Shown one piece after another: positions 18,939 to 30,470 of a DNA stretch of 64,000 nt. The notes under the pieces were generated by a model, which saw only the letters and a list, made by a program, of their open reading frames with translations, was not told the origin of the DNA and did not search any database. Every line of letters begins with the position of its first letter. Position 1 is the stretch's first letter. The translations under genes and the position numbers were made by a program. This DNA is from Caldilineaceae bacterium (GTDB lineage: Bacteria > Chloroflexota > Anaerolineae > Caldilineales > Caldilineaceae), in contig JAJEDI010000022.1 in NCBI GenBank assembly GCA_022821585.1, forward strand, positions 62,001 to 126,000, in the 5' to 3' direction.

Positions 18939-19076
18939 GGAATCCGAAATCTTGCCTCTCTTACATTCGCAGCCCTCGTATCCAATCGTCTAGGGCCCAC
19001 TGCAACGCCTGAAATCACCGTCGCCGGAAAATCAGGCCGCCAAACCCTCACGCTCAACCCTCATAAAGGAGCCACT

Positions 19077-20258
19077 ATGGGCATCAGCCTCGGCATCGTA
19101 GGCCTGGGATCCTTCGGCAGTTCCTTCGCCGACCTCTTCATGAGCCACCCCCTCGTCGATCGCATCGCCCTCTGCGACCGCGAACCCGAACGCATCGCCC
19201 GCTTTGCCGCACTCGACTACTGGCAAGCCAAATTCGATCCCCGCGACGCATACGCCACCCTCGACGAAATATGCGCCAGTGACGTCGACGCCGTCGCCCT
19301 CTTCACCCAGCCCTGGCTCCACGCCCCCCAGGCCGTCCAGGCCATGCAAGCCGGCAAACACGTCTATAGCGCCGTGCCGATCGTCATGTTGCCCGACGGC
19401 GACGAAATCCTCGACTGGTGCGCCCGCCTTGTCGAAACCGTGGAACGCACCGGACAATCCTACATGCTGGGCGAAACAACCTACTACCGGCCGGAAGCGA
19501 TCTTCTGCCGCCGCCGCTCGGCGGAAGGCGCATTCGGTGACTTCGTCTACAGCGAAGGGGAGTACTACCACGATGTCGACAGCCCCAGCAGCAACTTGCG
19601 CCTAGTCCAGGCCCACAGACTGGCCGGGCAGGCAGGCCGGGAATGGATCGCCGCCAGGGACGACTACATTGGCAGAGGGATCCTCACAGGCCCCATGCAC
19701 TATCCCACCCACTCCACCAGCGGCCCCATGAGCGTGATGAACGCCCGCGCTCTCAAAGTCTGCGCCTGGGGCTACGCCAACCGCACCGACGATACCTACT
19801 TCAACGAACAGGGCTACGTCTTCAGCAACGAGACCGCCCTCTTCCACATGAGCAACGGCTCAACCATGCGCATTTGCGAACTCCGCGAAATTGGCCTCCA
19901 CAACCGCGAGACCTTCCGCATCTACGGCACGCAAGGCAGCTTCGAAAACGACCACTGGTGCGACAAAGAGAGCCGCACCCCCCTCACCCCGGAAGAGATG
20001 CGCCAACCCCTTCCCCCCGAAGTCGAAGACGCCTTCCGCGCCGTCAGCCGCACCTCCGATGTTTACCGCGGCCACGGCGGCTCACATCCCTTCCTGGTCC
20101 ATGAATTTGTCGAAGCCGTACACCAGGAACGCCAGCCTTCCATCCACGTCTGGTCTGCCGTACGCTATATGGCAGCCGGCGTCATCGCCCACAAGTCTGC
20201 TATGAAGGATGGAGAGATTCTGTCCGTTCCCGACTGGGGAGACGGGCCTCACGCCTGA
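19077..20258 (+). CDS. Gfo/Idh/MocA-family oxidoreductase
   Basis: NAD(P)-dependent dehydrogenase of the Gfo/Idh/MocA family, 393 residues. The N-terminal Rossmann fold opens with 'GIVGLGSFGSSF', and the C-terminal alpha/beta domain follows. Family members oxidise sugars, inositols and their derivatives. The usual E-K-P motif after 'GKHV' is replaced here by S-A-V-P, removing the conserved lysine, so catalysis may differ or be lost. AAAGGAG lies 6 bases before ATG 19077. The gene stands alone, separated from the upstream Uma2 gene by 138 bp and convergent with the next gene. Substrate unknown. Confidence 0.88.
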   Translation: MGISLGIVGLGSFGSSFADLFMSHPLVDRIALCDREPERIARFAALDYWQAKFDPRDAYATLDEICASDVDAVALFTQPWLHAPQAVQAMQAGKHVYSAVPIVMLPDGDEILDWCARLVETVERTGQSYMLGETTYYRPEAIFCRRRSAEGAFGDFVYSEGEYYHDVDSPSSNLRLVQAHRLAGQAGREWIAARDDYIGRGILTGPMHYPTHSTSGPMSVMNARALKVCAWGYANRTDDTYFNEQGYVFSNETALFHMSNGSTMRICELREIGLHNRETFRIYGTQGSFENDHWCDKESRTPLTPEEMRQPLPPEVEDAFRAVSRTSDVYRGHGGSHPFLVHEFVEAVHQERQPSIHVWSAVRYMAAGVIAHKSAMKDGEILSVPDWGDGPHA

Positions 20259-20268
20259 CCGCGCGCCC

Positions 20269-20535
20269 TCACACCAAATTCACTAGCCAGCCGCGATGGA
20301 GGACCCACTCGTCCTCCACCGGCTCCCATCGTAGCTCAAAGGAATTCTGCCCCTGCGTCTGCACCAGGAAACAGCGCCAGCGTACGCCGTCCACTGCCTC
20401 GACCCACTGTCGGCCCGAGGCGATGACAAAATGCGTCTTGCCTTGCCATTCGAACGACTTCGGCGCAATCTCACCTGCCGGCAGCGCCCGCACCGCCACG
20501 CGTACGGGCTCATCGATCGCTACCTCTCGACTCAT
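20269..20535 (-). CDS. Small conserved protein, DUF6504-like
   Basis: An 88-residue soluble protein with features I associate with DUF6504: 'SFEWQGKTHFVI', a Trp-rich centre ('GVRWRCFLVQ') and a closing 'ELRWEPVEDEWVLHRG'. Its ATG at 20535 overlaps the stop of the upstream gene (TGATG), showing translational coupling with the CinA/PncC-like gene. Function is unknown. The stop is 10 bp from the end of the convergent oxidoreductase gene. Confidence 0.65.
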   Translation of the reverse strand: MSREVAIDEPVRVAVRALPAGEIAPKSFEWQGKTHFVIASGRQWVEAVDGVRWRCFLVQTQGQNSFELRWEPVEDEWVLHRGWLVNLV

Positions 20536-21056
20536 CAATCAGCCTTGTAAGTCGCATAGGACAGTAGCATCTCCAACGCACACTGCGCGCTCAAAAGCTT
20601 GTTGCCCCGCCGGTCCGCCGGCCACACTGCATCCGCCGCCAGGCTCGTGCCGTCCCTGGCCGCAAGATGCAAATACACCAGGCCCATCGGCTTCTCCACC
20701 GTTCCGCCGGGTCCGGCCACACCCGTGATCGACACTGCCACGTCCGCACTGTACTGCCGCAGTGCACCAAACGCCATCTGCCTCGCCACAGTCGCGTTGA
20801 CCGCCCCCTCGCGCAGCAGGACCTCCCCGTCTACCCCCAGCAGCCTTTCCTTGGCCGCATAACTGTAGACCCCAGCGCTCCCCAGAAACCAGTCCGAGCT
20901 GCCCGGTATCTCCGTGATCAAATGACCGACCAGGCCGCCCGTGCAGCTCTCCGCTACCGCCACCGTCAACCCTGCCCGCTTGAGCGCGTAACCCGCCTCC
21001 TTCGCCAGCCCCGTCAGGCCCTTCTCATCCGTGGGCCCATTACCCTGGTTCGCCAT
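20535..21056 (-). CDS. pncC: CinA C-terminal-domain protein, probable nicotinamide-nucleotide amidase
   Basis: A 173-residue stand-alone CinA C-terminal domain. In characterised members (PncC) it deamidates nicotinamide mononucleotide to nicotinate mononucleotide in pyridine nucleotide recycling. Motifs are '[23 protein letters not shown]' in two parts ('[10 protein letters not shown]' and 'LITEIPGSS'), '[13 protein letters not shown]' and '[21 protein letters not shown]'. The catalytic serine lies in 'AESCTGG'. ATG 21056 is preferred over an upstream TTG; AAGGAGG lies about 14 bases upstream, which is longer than ideal. It is the first gene of a two-gene unit. Confidence 0.88.
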   Translation of the reverse strand: MANQGNGPTDEKGLTGLAKEAGYALKRAGLTVAVAESCTGGLVGHLITEIPGSSDWFLGSAGVYSYAAKERLLGVDGEVLLREGAVNATVARQMAFGALRQYSADVAVSITGVAGPGGTVEKPMGLVYLHLAARDGTSLAADAVWPADRRGNKLLSAQCALEMLLSYATYKAD

Positions 21057-21098
21057 TTCGACTCTTTGCCCTCCTTTGCCTTCTCGACTCCTGCCCAA

Positions 21099-21478
21099 AG
21101 GCCCCAGCCAGGCCCGTCATTGACACCCTACGCGGCAATTATAGCCTGCCCTCGCCCGCCTCCCACATCGCTCCCTCACTTTCCCCAGAGACCGCTCCCG
21201 TAGGGGCAGGCCCTGTGCCTGCCCTCGCACTTCCCCCGCGCCGTCTCCGCCTTCCGCCAGACTACCCCCACTCAAAAATATGGGCAACATCCATCAAACC
21301 CATATCAGTTGACAGAAACGTGAGACTTCTGTATTTTCAATAGGCGATACGAAAGTCAGTGGCTTCAGCCCAAGGACGCATGTCAGCGGCACGCTCCTGC
21401 TCGCGCAGCAGAACCGGAGACCATCCCGCAGTCGTTCCCGCTTCAGTGCTTTAGACACATTCCTTCGAGGAGAAAGTA
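21099..21478. other. Divergent intergenic region
   Basis: Separates divergent transcription units. It contains a variant of the dispersed hairpin unit (21198-21225, GGGCAGGC/GCCTGCCC), a small hairpin ATATGGG/CCCATAT (21278-21305) and a strong promoter at 21309-21337. No gene. Confidence 0.6.
21309..21337 (+). promoter_or_regulatory. Sigma-70-like promoter for the 21479 gene
   Basis: TTGACA (21309-21314), 17-base spacer, TATTTT (21332-21337). The leader to ATG 21479 would be about 135 bases. The ATATGGG/CCCATAT hairpin abuts the -35 element. Confidence 0.65.
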
Positions 21479-22435
21479 ATGGAACTCCAGACAAAGCAGC
21501 CGCCTGAACTGGAATTCAGCATGCCCGAAGTCGAAGAATCGCTGACCGCCTATCTCTCTGCCATCGGCGGCGCCATCATCGGCCTGCTCCTCACTCTCCT
21601 GGTCCTGGCCATCTGGAACGGCGGCACCCTAAACTTTACCAACATTTCCAGGGTCAACGCCATCCAGGCCGGCCTCACAGACGTCGCCGGCGACCTCGAA
21701 ACCATGAACACAAACGTTGACGCTCTCGGCGGGCGCCTCATCGTACTCGAACAGGAATCCGGCGCCCTCGCCGCCCTTCAGCAGAGCCTCGCCGACCTTG
21801 ATGCCAGTCTGACCGACCTCGACCGCACCCTCAGCGACCAGGGCATCCAGCTCACTGAGTTGGACGGCGCCGTCAACGATCTCCAGGTAACCCGACGCAA
21901 TTTCGATCTCTTTACCGCAGCCCTGACAGACGCGCTGGAACAGATGCAAACAGGAACTTCCGCCTCCCGATCGGAAACCGTCACCCGCCCGAACGACCGC
22001 CAGGCCGTCGGACCGGCAGCTTCCGAAGCCTCCTCTAGCGCAACCACCTCACAGTCAAGTGAGCAAGCGCGACCCGCCCTTCCCTACCCCGAACCCGACT
22101 CCGTCCTCAGCGATGAAGTCGCGCCCGACGCCCTCCTCGTCTATCTTTTCCTTGACGTCAACGCCGACGGCCTCTTCGACTCCGACGAAAACTTCATCGC
22201 CGGCGCTACCGTGAAACTCACCTCCCCGGACGGCAGATCCGTTGCCGCAGAAAACAATTTGGGTGCAGCCGGTACCCGCTTCCAGGAACTGAACGCCGGA
22301 GAGCACACCATCACCGTGGAGGACGTGCAGGGCTACACACTGGCCAGCCAGAACAGCACAGCCGTAACCATCGACCCCGAAGCCGTGGCCGGCCACATCA
22401 TCTACTTTGCTGTCGTAACGACCACTGGAGACTGA
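21479..22435 (+). CDS. Membrane-anchored coiled-coil protein with C-terminal SdrD_B-like domain
   Basis: A 318-residue protein with a short acidic N terminus, one transmembrane helix (about 25-47, 'GAIIGLLLTLLVLAIW'), a long coiled coil (about 55-150) with regularly spaced Leu and Asp, a Ser/Thr/Pro-rich linker (about 160-205), and a beta-sandwich domain (about 212-315). The last contains 'DVNADGLFDSDENFI', typical of SdrD_B/Cna-B-like domains with a calcium-binding loop. The topology suggests an extracytoplasmic C terminus. GAGGAGA precedes ATG 21479. Function unknown; a structural or surface role is plausible. It is a single-gene unit convergent with rsmD. Confidence 0.75.
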   Translation: MELQTKQPPELEFSMPEVEESLTAYLSAIGGAIIGLLLTLLVLAIWNGGTLNFTNISRVNAIQAGLTDVAGDLETMNTNVDALGGRLIVLEQESGALAALQQSLADLDASLTDLDRTLSDQGIQLTELDGAVNDLQVTRRNFDLFTAALTDALEQMQTGTSASRSETVTRPNDRQAVGPAASEASSSATTSQSSEQARPALPYPEPDSVLSDEVAPDALLVYLFLDVNADGLFDSDENFIAGATVKLTSPDGRSVAAENNLGAAGTRFQELNAGEHTITVEDVQGYTLASQNSTAVTIDPEAVAGHIIYFAVVTTTGD

Positions 22436-22466
22436 CTGTTAGGGGCTGAAATCCGCTTCTCGCCGC

Positions 22467-23027
22467 CTAATCGGCGACTTCCGCAACTTCGTAGAACACC
22501 AGCAACACCGAACCGTACCGGCGTCGGTCGAACTCGAGCAGGTTTTCGAGAGCGACCGCCGTCTCTTCTCTCGGGTCGATCTGCACGATAACCACGCTAT
22601 CCTCATCCAGCATTTCTCCTCTCGCATCGACCGCTGAGAGCGCCTTGTGCCACAGCTCCTGGTACTGGGGGGGCGCAATGTAGACCAGGTCAAACGGCTC
22701 TCCCTCAAACCTCTCGATAAAATCGAAACTGTCCCGCCTCGTAACCGTCGCCCGCTCCGCCAACCTGCAGTGAGTCAGGTTCTTCACGATCGTACGCACC
22801 GCTGCACGGCTCCGGTCGACAAAGTAGACGTGCTCAGCCCCCCTGCTCAGCGCTTCGATGCCCACCGCGCCCGTCCCCCCGAACAGGTCCAGCACGGTTC
22901 GCCCCTCGATCCAGTTCCCCAGAATCGAAAACAGGGCCTCCTTGGCCCGGTCCGTGATCGGACGCGTACCGTCCCCCGGGACCGACTGTAACCTGTGTCC
23001 TTTGGCGCTGCCTGATATCACCCGCAT
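22467..23027 (-). CDS. rsmD: 16S rRNA (guanine(966)-N(2))-methyltransferase RsmD
   Basis: A 186-residue SAM-dependent methyltransferase that modifies G966 of 16S rRNA. The family opening 'MRVISGSAKGHRL', the segment 'TRPITDRAKEALFSIL', the SAM motif 'VLDLFGGTGAVGIEALSRGA' and the following acidic 'FVDRS' are all present. The catalytic motif, usually D/N-P-P-Y, reads 'YIAPPQY' here, a variant I associate with Chloroflexota-type RsmD proteins. The length is normal. It is transcribed divergently from the glycine-riboswitch gcvP unit and ends 31 bp from the convergent membrane-protein gene. coaD, its usual neighbour, is not here. Confidence 0.93.
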   Translation of the reverse strand: MRVISGSAKGHRLQSVPGDGTRPITDRAKEALFSILGNWIEGRTVLDLFGGTGAVGIEALSRGAEHVYFVDRSRAAVRTIVKNLTHCRLAERATVTRRDSFDFIERFEGEPFDLVYIAPPQYQELWHKALSAVDARGEMLDEDSVVIVQIDPREETAVALENLLEFDRRRYGSVLLVFYEVAEVAD

Positions 23028-23137
23028 AGTTCACGAAACCCGCAAATCCTCACTCTTCCCTCCGCCACCCGGCCCGGTCGGCGGCAGCCGAATATCGCGC
23101 CACAAGATTATAGTTGCTACTGCGCGAATTCTGACAA

Positions 23138-23166
23138 TTGCGCGATATCGAGGGCTGCGCTACAAT
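23138..23166 (+). promoter_or_regulatory. Sigma-70-like promoter of the gcvP unit
   Basis: TTGCGC (23138-23143), 17-base spacer, TACAAT (23161-23166). The expected start near 23173 lies just upstream of the glycine riboswitch. Confidence 0.65.
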
Positions 23167-23199
23167 TCCCTGCGTCGGGAAACAGAACGGAATATCAGG

Positions 23200-23461
23200 C
23201 TGACGCGCGACGAGAGAGACTTCACCGCTGAAGCGCCGAAGGGGCAAGCCGGCAGGACTACCCAGCCTGTCAGGTCACACTCTCAGGCAAAAGGATCGTC
23301 GCGATACGGCACCTTTGGAAAGCGTCGCCCAGCAGCATTTGGCGGCCACCGACGGGGCAATCGCACGCCGTACGGGCCAGTAGGGATTGGAAACCTTCTC
23401 CCAGGTCTAATCCCCACAACTGGACCGTGTGCGTCAATCTCTCAGGTCAAGGACAGAGGCA
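23200..23461 (+). promoter_or_regulatory. Tandem glycine riboswitch (two aptamers)
   Basis: Aptamer 1 spans about 23206-23303. P1 is CGCGACGA (23206-23213) with TCGTCGCG (23296-23303), and the conserved cores are GCGCCGAAGGGGCAA and CTCTCAGGCAAAAGGA. Aptamer 2 (about 23310-23460) has CACCGACGGGGCAA and CTCTCAGGTCAAGGACAGAGG-like core, with a longer variable arm (23366-23430). A terminator follows directly and then gcvP, so glycine binding most likely switches on glycine-cleavage expression, as in characterised members of this class. Confidence 0.93.
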
Positions 23462-23491
23462 ACGGGCACTCTTTTGAGGCGCCCGTTTTTT
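23462..23491 (+). terminator. Riboswitch-controlled intrinsic terminator
   Basis: ACGGGC (23462-23467) pairs with GCCCGT (23481-23486), with a CTC/GAG inner stem, followed by a T6 run. It is placed between the second glycine aptamer and the gcvP ribosome site, as expected for the expression platform. Confidence 0.8.
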
Positions 23492-23527
23492 CTTCCCAGA
23501 ATGGGTCGGAGTCCTAAGGAGAACACA

Positions 23528-26575
<3,048 letters not shown>

Positions 26576-26618
26576 GGCCGAGAAGGTCTTTCTCTCTCTA
26601 CCCTATCTCCTCGATCTT

Positions 26619-26962
26619 TGGGGGGGTGGGGCCTTTTCGGCCCTCCCTTGTGGGGGGGCTCCGCCCCCGCAACGCCCCCTCTCCTACAACATGCCTCATC
26701 GACCATACGCCGCGTCGCCACCAAGTGCCTATTCCACCGGGCTCGCCCCCCAGCTCCCGAACCGTCCCAACATTCGCACGCGAGCCAGCCTAGACCCGTA
26801 GGGGCACCCCTTGTGGGTGCCCTTTCCCGCCACCCCGCGCTGCCATCACCATCGCCTCAACACCCCCGTAGGGGCACCCCTTGTGTGTGCCCTTTCCCAC
26901 CACCCCGCGCCGCCATCACCATCGCCTCACCACCCCCGTAGGGGCACCCCATGTGACTGCCC
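26619..26962 (+). repeat. Composite repeat cassette with three 70-bp tandem units
   Basis: GC-rich hairpin module (about 26619-26720), then three units of the GGGCACCC hairpin repeat at 26796-26822, 26866-26892 and 26936-26962, spaced exactly 70 bp. The intervening spacer ('CGCCATCACCATCGCC' core) is also repeated. The cassette sits downstream of gcvP and upstream of the sugar transporter promoter. No gene is supported in 26576-27159. Confidence 0.8.
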
Positions 26963-26999
26963 TCCCCCGCTTCACCCCATCCCCCCCAAAAGATCGCGG

Positions 27000-27028
27000 T
27001 TGACACGAACATACTCAATATATATAGT
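27000..27028 (+). promoter_or_regulatory. Strong sigma-70-like promoter of the first sugar ABC operon
   Basis: TTGACA (27000-27005), exactly 17 bases, TATAGT (27023-27028), in a locally AT-rich patch. ATG 27160 lies about 125 bases from the expected start site. Confidence 0.75.
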
Positions 27029-27159
27029 ATTGCCTGGAGCCGCAGGGTCGAGCAGTGCGCAGGAGCCAGTATCGTCACTCCATCTCCTCACTTCTCTTCA
27101 CTCTCTCCTCCACATCTGTCTTGCCAGTAGCAACGCATCAAACAAGGAGGCTTGCACAA

Positions 27160-28497
27160 ATGTCTGATCACACCGTCCGAAGGCAAGAGAGAACGCGCAG
27201 CACGCTCAACCGGCGTGACTTCCTGCGCACCACAAGCGCCTTGGCCGGACTTGGGCTCCTCGCCGCCTGCGCGCCGGCCGCCCAACCTGCCGGTGACTCG
27301 GGCGCCGATGCCCCGGCAGAAAGAACGCGAGTCCGCTACCTCTCCTGGTGGTTCGAAGAAGGCAATCGCGGCGATACTTGGAATAACTTTGTCGACGAAT
27401 TCAACCAATACCAGGCCGAAATCGAAGTCGTAGCCGAAAACATCCCCTTTGACCAGTACACGACCAAAACCATCGTCGGCACCCAGTCCGGCCAGTTGGA
27501 TGGCGACATCGTCATGGCCACGCCCGAACTCGCACCCCGCCTGATCCAATCCGACCTCCTCGTCCCTCTGGACGATGTTCTCGTGCGCAACAGCATCACC
27601 GACCTGAGCTCAGCCCACGACGCCCTGCGCAAGGACGGCAACCTCTACGGCCTCGATATGGTCACCGTCGCCTTCGGCATCCTCTACAACAAGGACCGCT
27701 ACGAAGAAGCCAACATCACCCCCGCCACCACACCGCAGGAATGGGTCGACGTCAGCGCCGCCCTCACCGATCGCGAAAACCAGAAGTACGGCTTTTTCGC
27801 AACCCACCTGGTCAGCGAACCCTCCGACTTCTGGTTCCAGCTCGAAGTATGGTGCATGCCCTACGACGGCATCTGGGCCGAAGGTACGACCCCCCTCCTG
27901 ACCTCCGATCCCATCATTCAGGGCCTCAAGCTGTTCAAGCAAATGTATGACGTCGCCATGCCCCAGGGCGCGGACAACCCGACCGGCTACCGGCTCTTCC
28001 AGAACGGCGACGTCGCCCAGGGTCTCTATGTCTCCGCCGCCGTCGGCGCCTTCACCAAGGACGCCCCCGACCTCTATCCAAAACTGCGCAGCGCGCCCAT
28101 CCCCTGGGAGACCAACAAATCGATTGCACGCATCCATCCCATGATGATCAACAAGGACTCCGAGGCTATCGACGAGTCCATGGAGTTCGTCACCTACATG
28201 TACAAACCGGACAACTATCGCCGCATGGTTGAAGGCTGCCAGGACGTGATCTTCGCCCAGCCTTCCGCTGCTAGGCAGGAGTATCTGGACACCCTGGAGT
28301 GGCTCAAACCCGGCTACTTCGGCGTCGACTACGTAACGCCTTTCGATATTGTCGGCGACTTCGTCTACAATTTCAATGAGTTCGGTCAAATCGTCATCAC
28401 CAACTTCGCCGACGTGCTCATAGCCGGCAAATCGGTTGAAGAAGCAATGGAGATCGCCCAGGTGCAGGCCGAAGACCTGGCCGACCGCATCTCATAG
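27160..28497 (+). CDS. Carbohydrate ABC transporter solute-binding lipoprotein
   Basis: Extracellular family-1 solute-binding protein, 445 residues. The Tat motif 'NRRDFLR' and lipobox 'LAAC' (about residue 34) anchor it to the outer face of the membrane. The mature part shows 'ITPATTPQEWVD' and 'VEGCQDVIFAQPSAARQEYL', typical of sugar-binding proteins. ATG 27160 has AAGGAGG 9 bases upstream (27144-27150). It is the first gene of an operon with two permeases. A hairpin after its stop (28505-28549) probably makes it more abundant than the permeases. The substrate is unknown, probably an oligosaccharide or modified sugar. Confidence 0.92.
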   Translation: MSDHTVRRQERTRSTLNRRDFLRTTSALAGLGLLAACAPAAQPAGDSGADAPAERTRVRYLSWWFEEGNRGDTWNNFVDEFNQYQAEIEVVAENIPFDQYTTKTIVGTQSGQLDGDIVMATPELAPRLIQSDLLVPLDDVLVRNSITDLSSAHDALRKDGNLYGLDMVTVAFGILYNKDRYEEANITPATTPQEWVDVSAALTDRENQKYGFFATHLVSEPSDFWFQLEVWCMPYDGIWAEGTTPLLTSDPIIQGLKLFKQMYDVAMPQGADNPTGYRLFQNGDVAQGLYVSAAVGAFTKDAPDLYPKLRSAPIPWETNKSIARIHPMMINKDSEAIDESMEFVTYMYKPDNYRRMVEGCQDVIFAQPSAARQEYLDTLEWLKPGYFGVDYVTPFDIVGDFVYNFNEFGQIVITNFADVLIAGKSVEEAMEIAQVQAEDLADRIS

Positions 28498-28504
28498 CGC
28501 AGCA

Positions 28505-28553
28505 GGCGAGGGGGATCGAACCGAACCTTTTGCTCGCACCCCCCTCGCCTTTC
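28505..28553 (+). terminator. Intra-operon attenuating hairpin
   Basis: GGCGAGGGGG (28505-28514) pairs perfectly with CCCCCTCGCC (28540-28549), followed by TTT. Its position between binding-protein and permease genes suits partial termination or mRNA stabilisation. Confidence 0.65.
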
Positions 28554-28642
28554 CGCTTCGTGACATGTTCCGACCGGCTAACTGAACGCCTGCACTCGCA
28601 GGCCCAATTCACCTCTCGCAAGCAGCTCAAGTCATACTCACA

Positions 28643-29593
28643 ATGAGTCAACGAGTCGACGCAAACGCCCCGGCGGACCCCTCCAGCGCGACGAAGGCGC
28701 CGCACCCCCTCTTCCGCCGGCGCTATCTCCTGCCTTTCGCACTGGTCCTCCCCATCGTACTCTACGAAGGGCTCCTGATCGTCTACCCCATCATCCAGGG
28801 CATATACGGCAGCTTCACCCGCATCGAGCTTGCCTCCAGCGCCGCCACCACCTGGGTCGGCTGGGACAACTACGAGCGCATGTTTTCCGACCCCGCCTTC
28901 TGGAAAGTAATCCGCGTCACGCTTCTCTTTACCGCCCTGGTCATCATTGTCGCCCTCACCATCGGACTGCTCACCGCGCTTCTCTTCAACCGGCCCTTCC
29001 GCTTCCGCCCCGTGGCTCGCGGCATGCTCATGATGCCCTGGGCCATCCCCGAAGTGCCCGTCGTCATGATCTTCATCTGGATCCTCAGCCCACAATTCGG
29101 CGTCGTCAACATCCTCGCGCGCATGCTCCCCGGCGTCACCAAGAATCCACAGTGGCTCCAGGTGCCCGAGCTGGCCATGGGATGGATGGTGCTGATCTCC
29201 TCCTGGAAGGCCTTCCCCTTCTACAGCCTCGTCATCCTCGCAGCCCTGCAGTCCATCCCGCAGGAGCTCTACGAGTCCGCCCGCGTCGACGGCGCCAACC
29301 GGCTGCAGCTCTTCTGGAACATCACCTTCCCCGGAATCGGCTCAACCCTGGAGCTGCTGGTCGTCCTCGCCGCCATTTTCTCCTTCAAACAGTTCACCAT
29401 CATCTTCCTCATGACCGGGGGTGGCCCTTCCGGTACCACCGAAACAATCGTGATCCGTATCTTCAATACCGCCTTCCGTTTCTACGACTACTCCTATGCC
29501 ACCGCCCTCGGCGTAGCCGGTTTCGTCGTCTCATTGGCGGTCGCCCTCGTCTTCATACTCATGCAGGTCCGTCGCGCCGAGGAGTCCTCCTGA
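28643..29593 (+). CDS. Carbohydrate ABC transporter permease, MalF/UgpA type
   Basis: Integral membrane subunit, 316 residues, with six predicted helices starting at about residue 35 ('LLPFALVLPIVLYEGLL'). The cytoplasmic EAA loop, which contacts the ATPase, reads 'ESARVDGANRLQLFWNITFP'. The family element 'FNTAFRFYDYSYATALG' follows near the C terminus. No strong ribosome site precedes ATG 28643. The next permease starts 1 bp after its stop. No ATPase gene is nearby, so a shared MsiK/UgpC-type ATPase encoded elsewhere is expected. Confidence 0.93.
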   Translation: MSQRVDANAPADPSSATKAPHPLFRRRYLLPFALVLPIVLYEGLLIVYPIIQGIYGSFTRIELASSAATTWVGWDNYERMFSDPAFWKVIRVTLLFTALVIIVALTIGLLTALLFNRPFRFRPVARGMLMMPWAIPEVPVVMIFIWILSPQFGVVNILARMLPGVTKNPQWLQVPELAMGWMVLISSWKAFPFYSLVILAALQSIPQELYESARVDGANRLQLFWNITFPGIGSTLELLVVLAAIFSFKQFTIIFLMTGGGPSGTTETIVIRIFNTAFRFYDYSYATALGVAGFVVSLAVALVFILMQVRRAEESS

Positions 29594-29594
29594 C

Positions 29595-30470
29595 ATGGTT
29601 GCCCGAATAGAGGACACCCGCACAGCAACGTCAAACCTCCGCGCCCGGCGCATCATTAACAGCGTCCTGCTCTATATCACCGTAACCGTCGTCTCCCTGA
29701 TAATCGTCTTCCCCGTCTATTGGATGATGATCAGCACCTTCCAGCCCAGCAAGTACATCCTCCATTTCCCGCCCCCGTTGTTGCCGCAGGAGCTCTACTT
29801 CGATCAGTTTGGCGAACTGTTCAGCGAACACCCCATCGCCAAGTGGCTCCGCAACTCCTTCCTCATCGCCGTCATGACCATGCTCCTCTGCATGGCCCTC
29901 TCAGTCCTCGGCGCCTTCGCCCTCTCCAACCTGCGCTGGCCCGGCCGCAACCTCTTCGGCCTCTTCCTGCTCGTCACCCAGATGCTGCCCGAAGTCCTCA
30001 TCCTCATCCCTCTCTACATCCTCTATCGCCGTCTCAACATGCTCAACAGCATCCCATCCCTGGCCCTCATCGACGCCGCCTTCATCCTCCCTATCTGCAT
30101 TTGGATTCTCAAAGGCGTCTTCGACAACGTCCCCCACGAAGTTCTCGACGCCTCCGTCGTCGACGGCTGCACCGAACTGGGCGCCCTCTGGCGCATCGTC
30201 CTCCCCCTGTCCGCCCCAGGCCTCGCCGCCGTCGCCGTCGTCGCCTTCTTCTTCGCCTGGAACGAATACCTCTACGCCGGCATCATGCTCAGCAGCGGCG
30301 AATTCATGCCCGCATCCGTCGGCCTCTCCACCCTCAAAGCCATCGCCCAGACCCCTGTCGAACAGTACATGGCCGCCGGCCTCGTCTTCTCCGTCCTGCC
30401 CGTCGTCTTCTACCTCGCCATGCAGAGATACATCGTCTCAGGCCTCACAGCCGGCGCCGTCAAAGGCTAG
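29595..30470 (+). CDS. Carbohydrate ABC transporter permease, MalG/UgpE type
   Basis: Second membrane subunit, 291 residues. Features are the first helix ('VTVVSLIIVFPVYWMMIS'), the 'LRNSFLIAVMTMLLCM' segment, an EAA loop 'DASVVDGCTELGALWRIVLP' and a C terminus 'QRYIVSGLTAGAVKG' typical of MalG-like proteins. It begins 1 bp after the MalF-type gene and ends the operon; a repeat cassette starts about 145 bp later. Confidence 0.94.
   Translation: MVARIEDTRTATSNLRARRIINSVLLYITVTVVSLIIVFPVYWMMISTFQPSKYILHFPPPLLPQELYFDQFGELFSEHPIAKWLRNSFLIAVMTMLLCMALSVLGAFALSNLRWPGRNLFGLFLLVTQMLPEVLILIPLYILYRRLNMLNSIPSLALIDAAFILPICIWILKGVFDNVPHEVLDASVVDGCTELGALWRIVLPLSAPGLAAVAVVAFFFAWNEYLYAGIMLSSGEFMPASVGLSTLKAIAQTPVEQYMAAGLVFSVLPVVFYLAMQRYIVSGLTAGAVKG

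Noticed and set aside
26796..26962. Possible CRISPR array (three regularly spaced repeats)
   Set aside because: Spacing is exactly 70 bp, but the 'spacers' are themselves repeated and no cas genes are present; it is a tandem duplication of an intergenic hairpin cassette.
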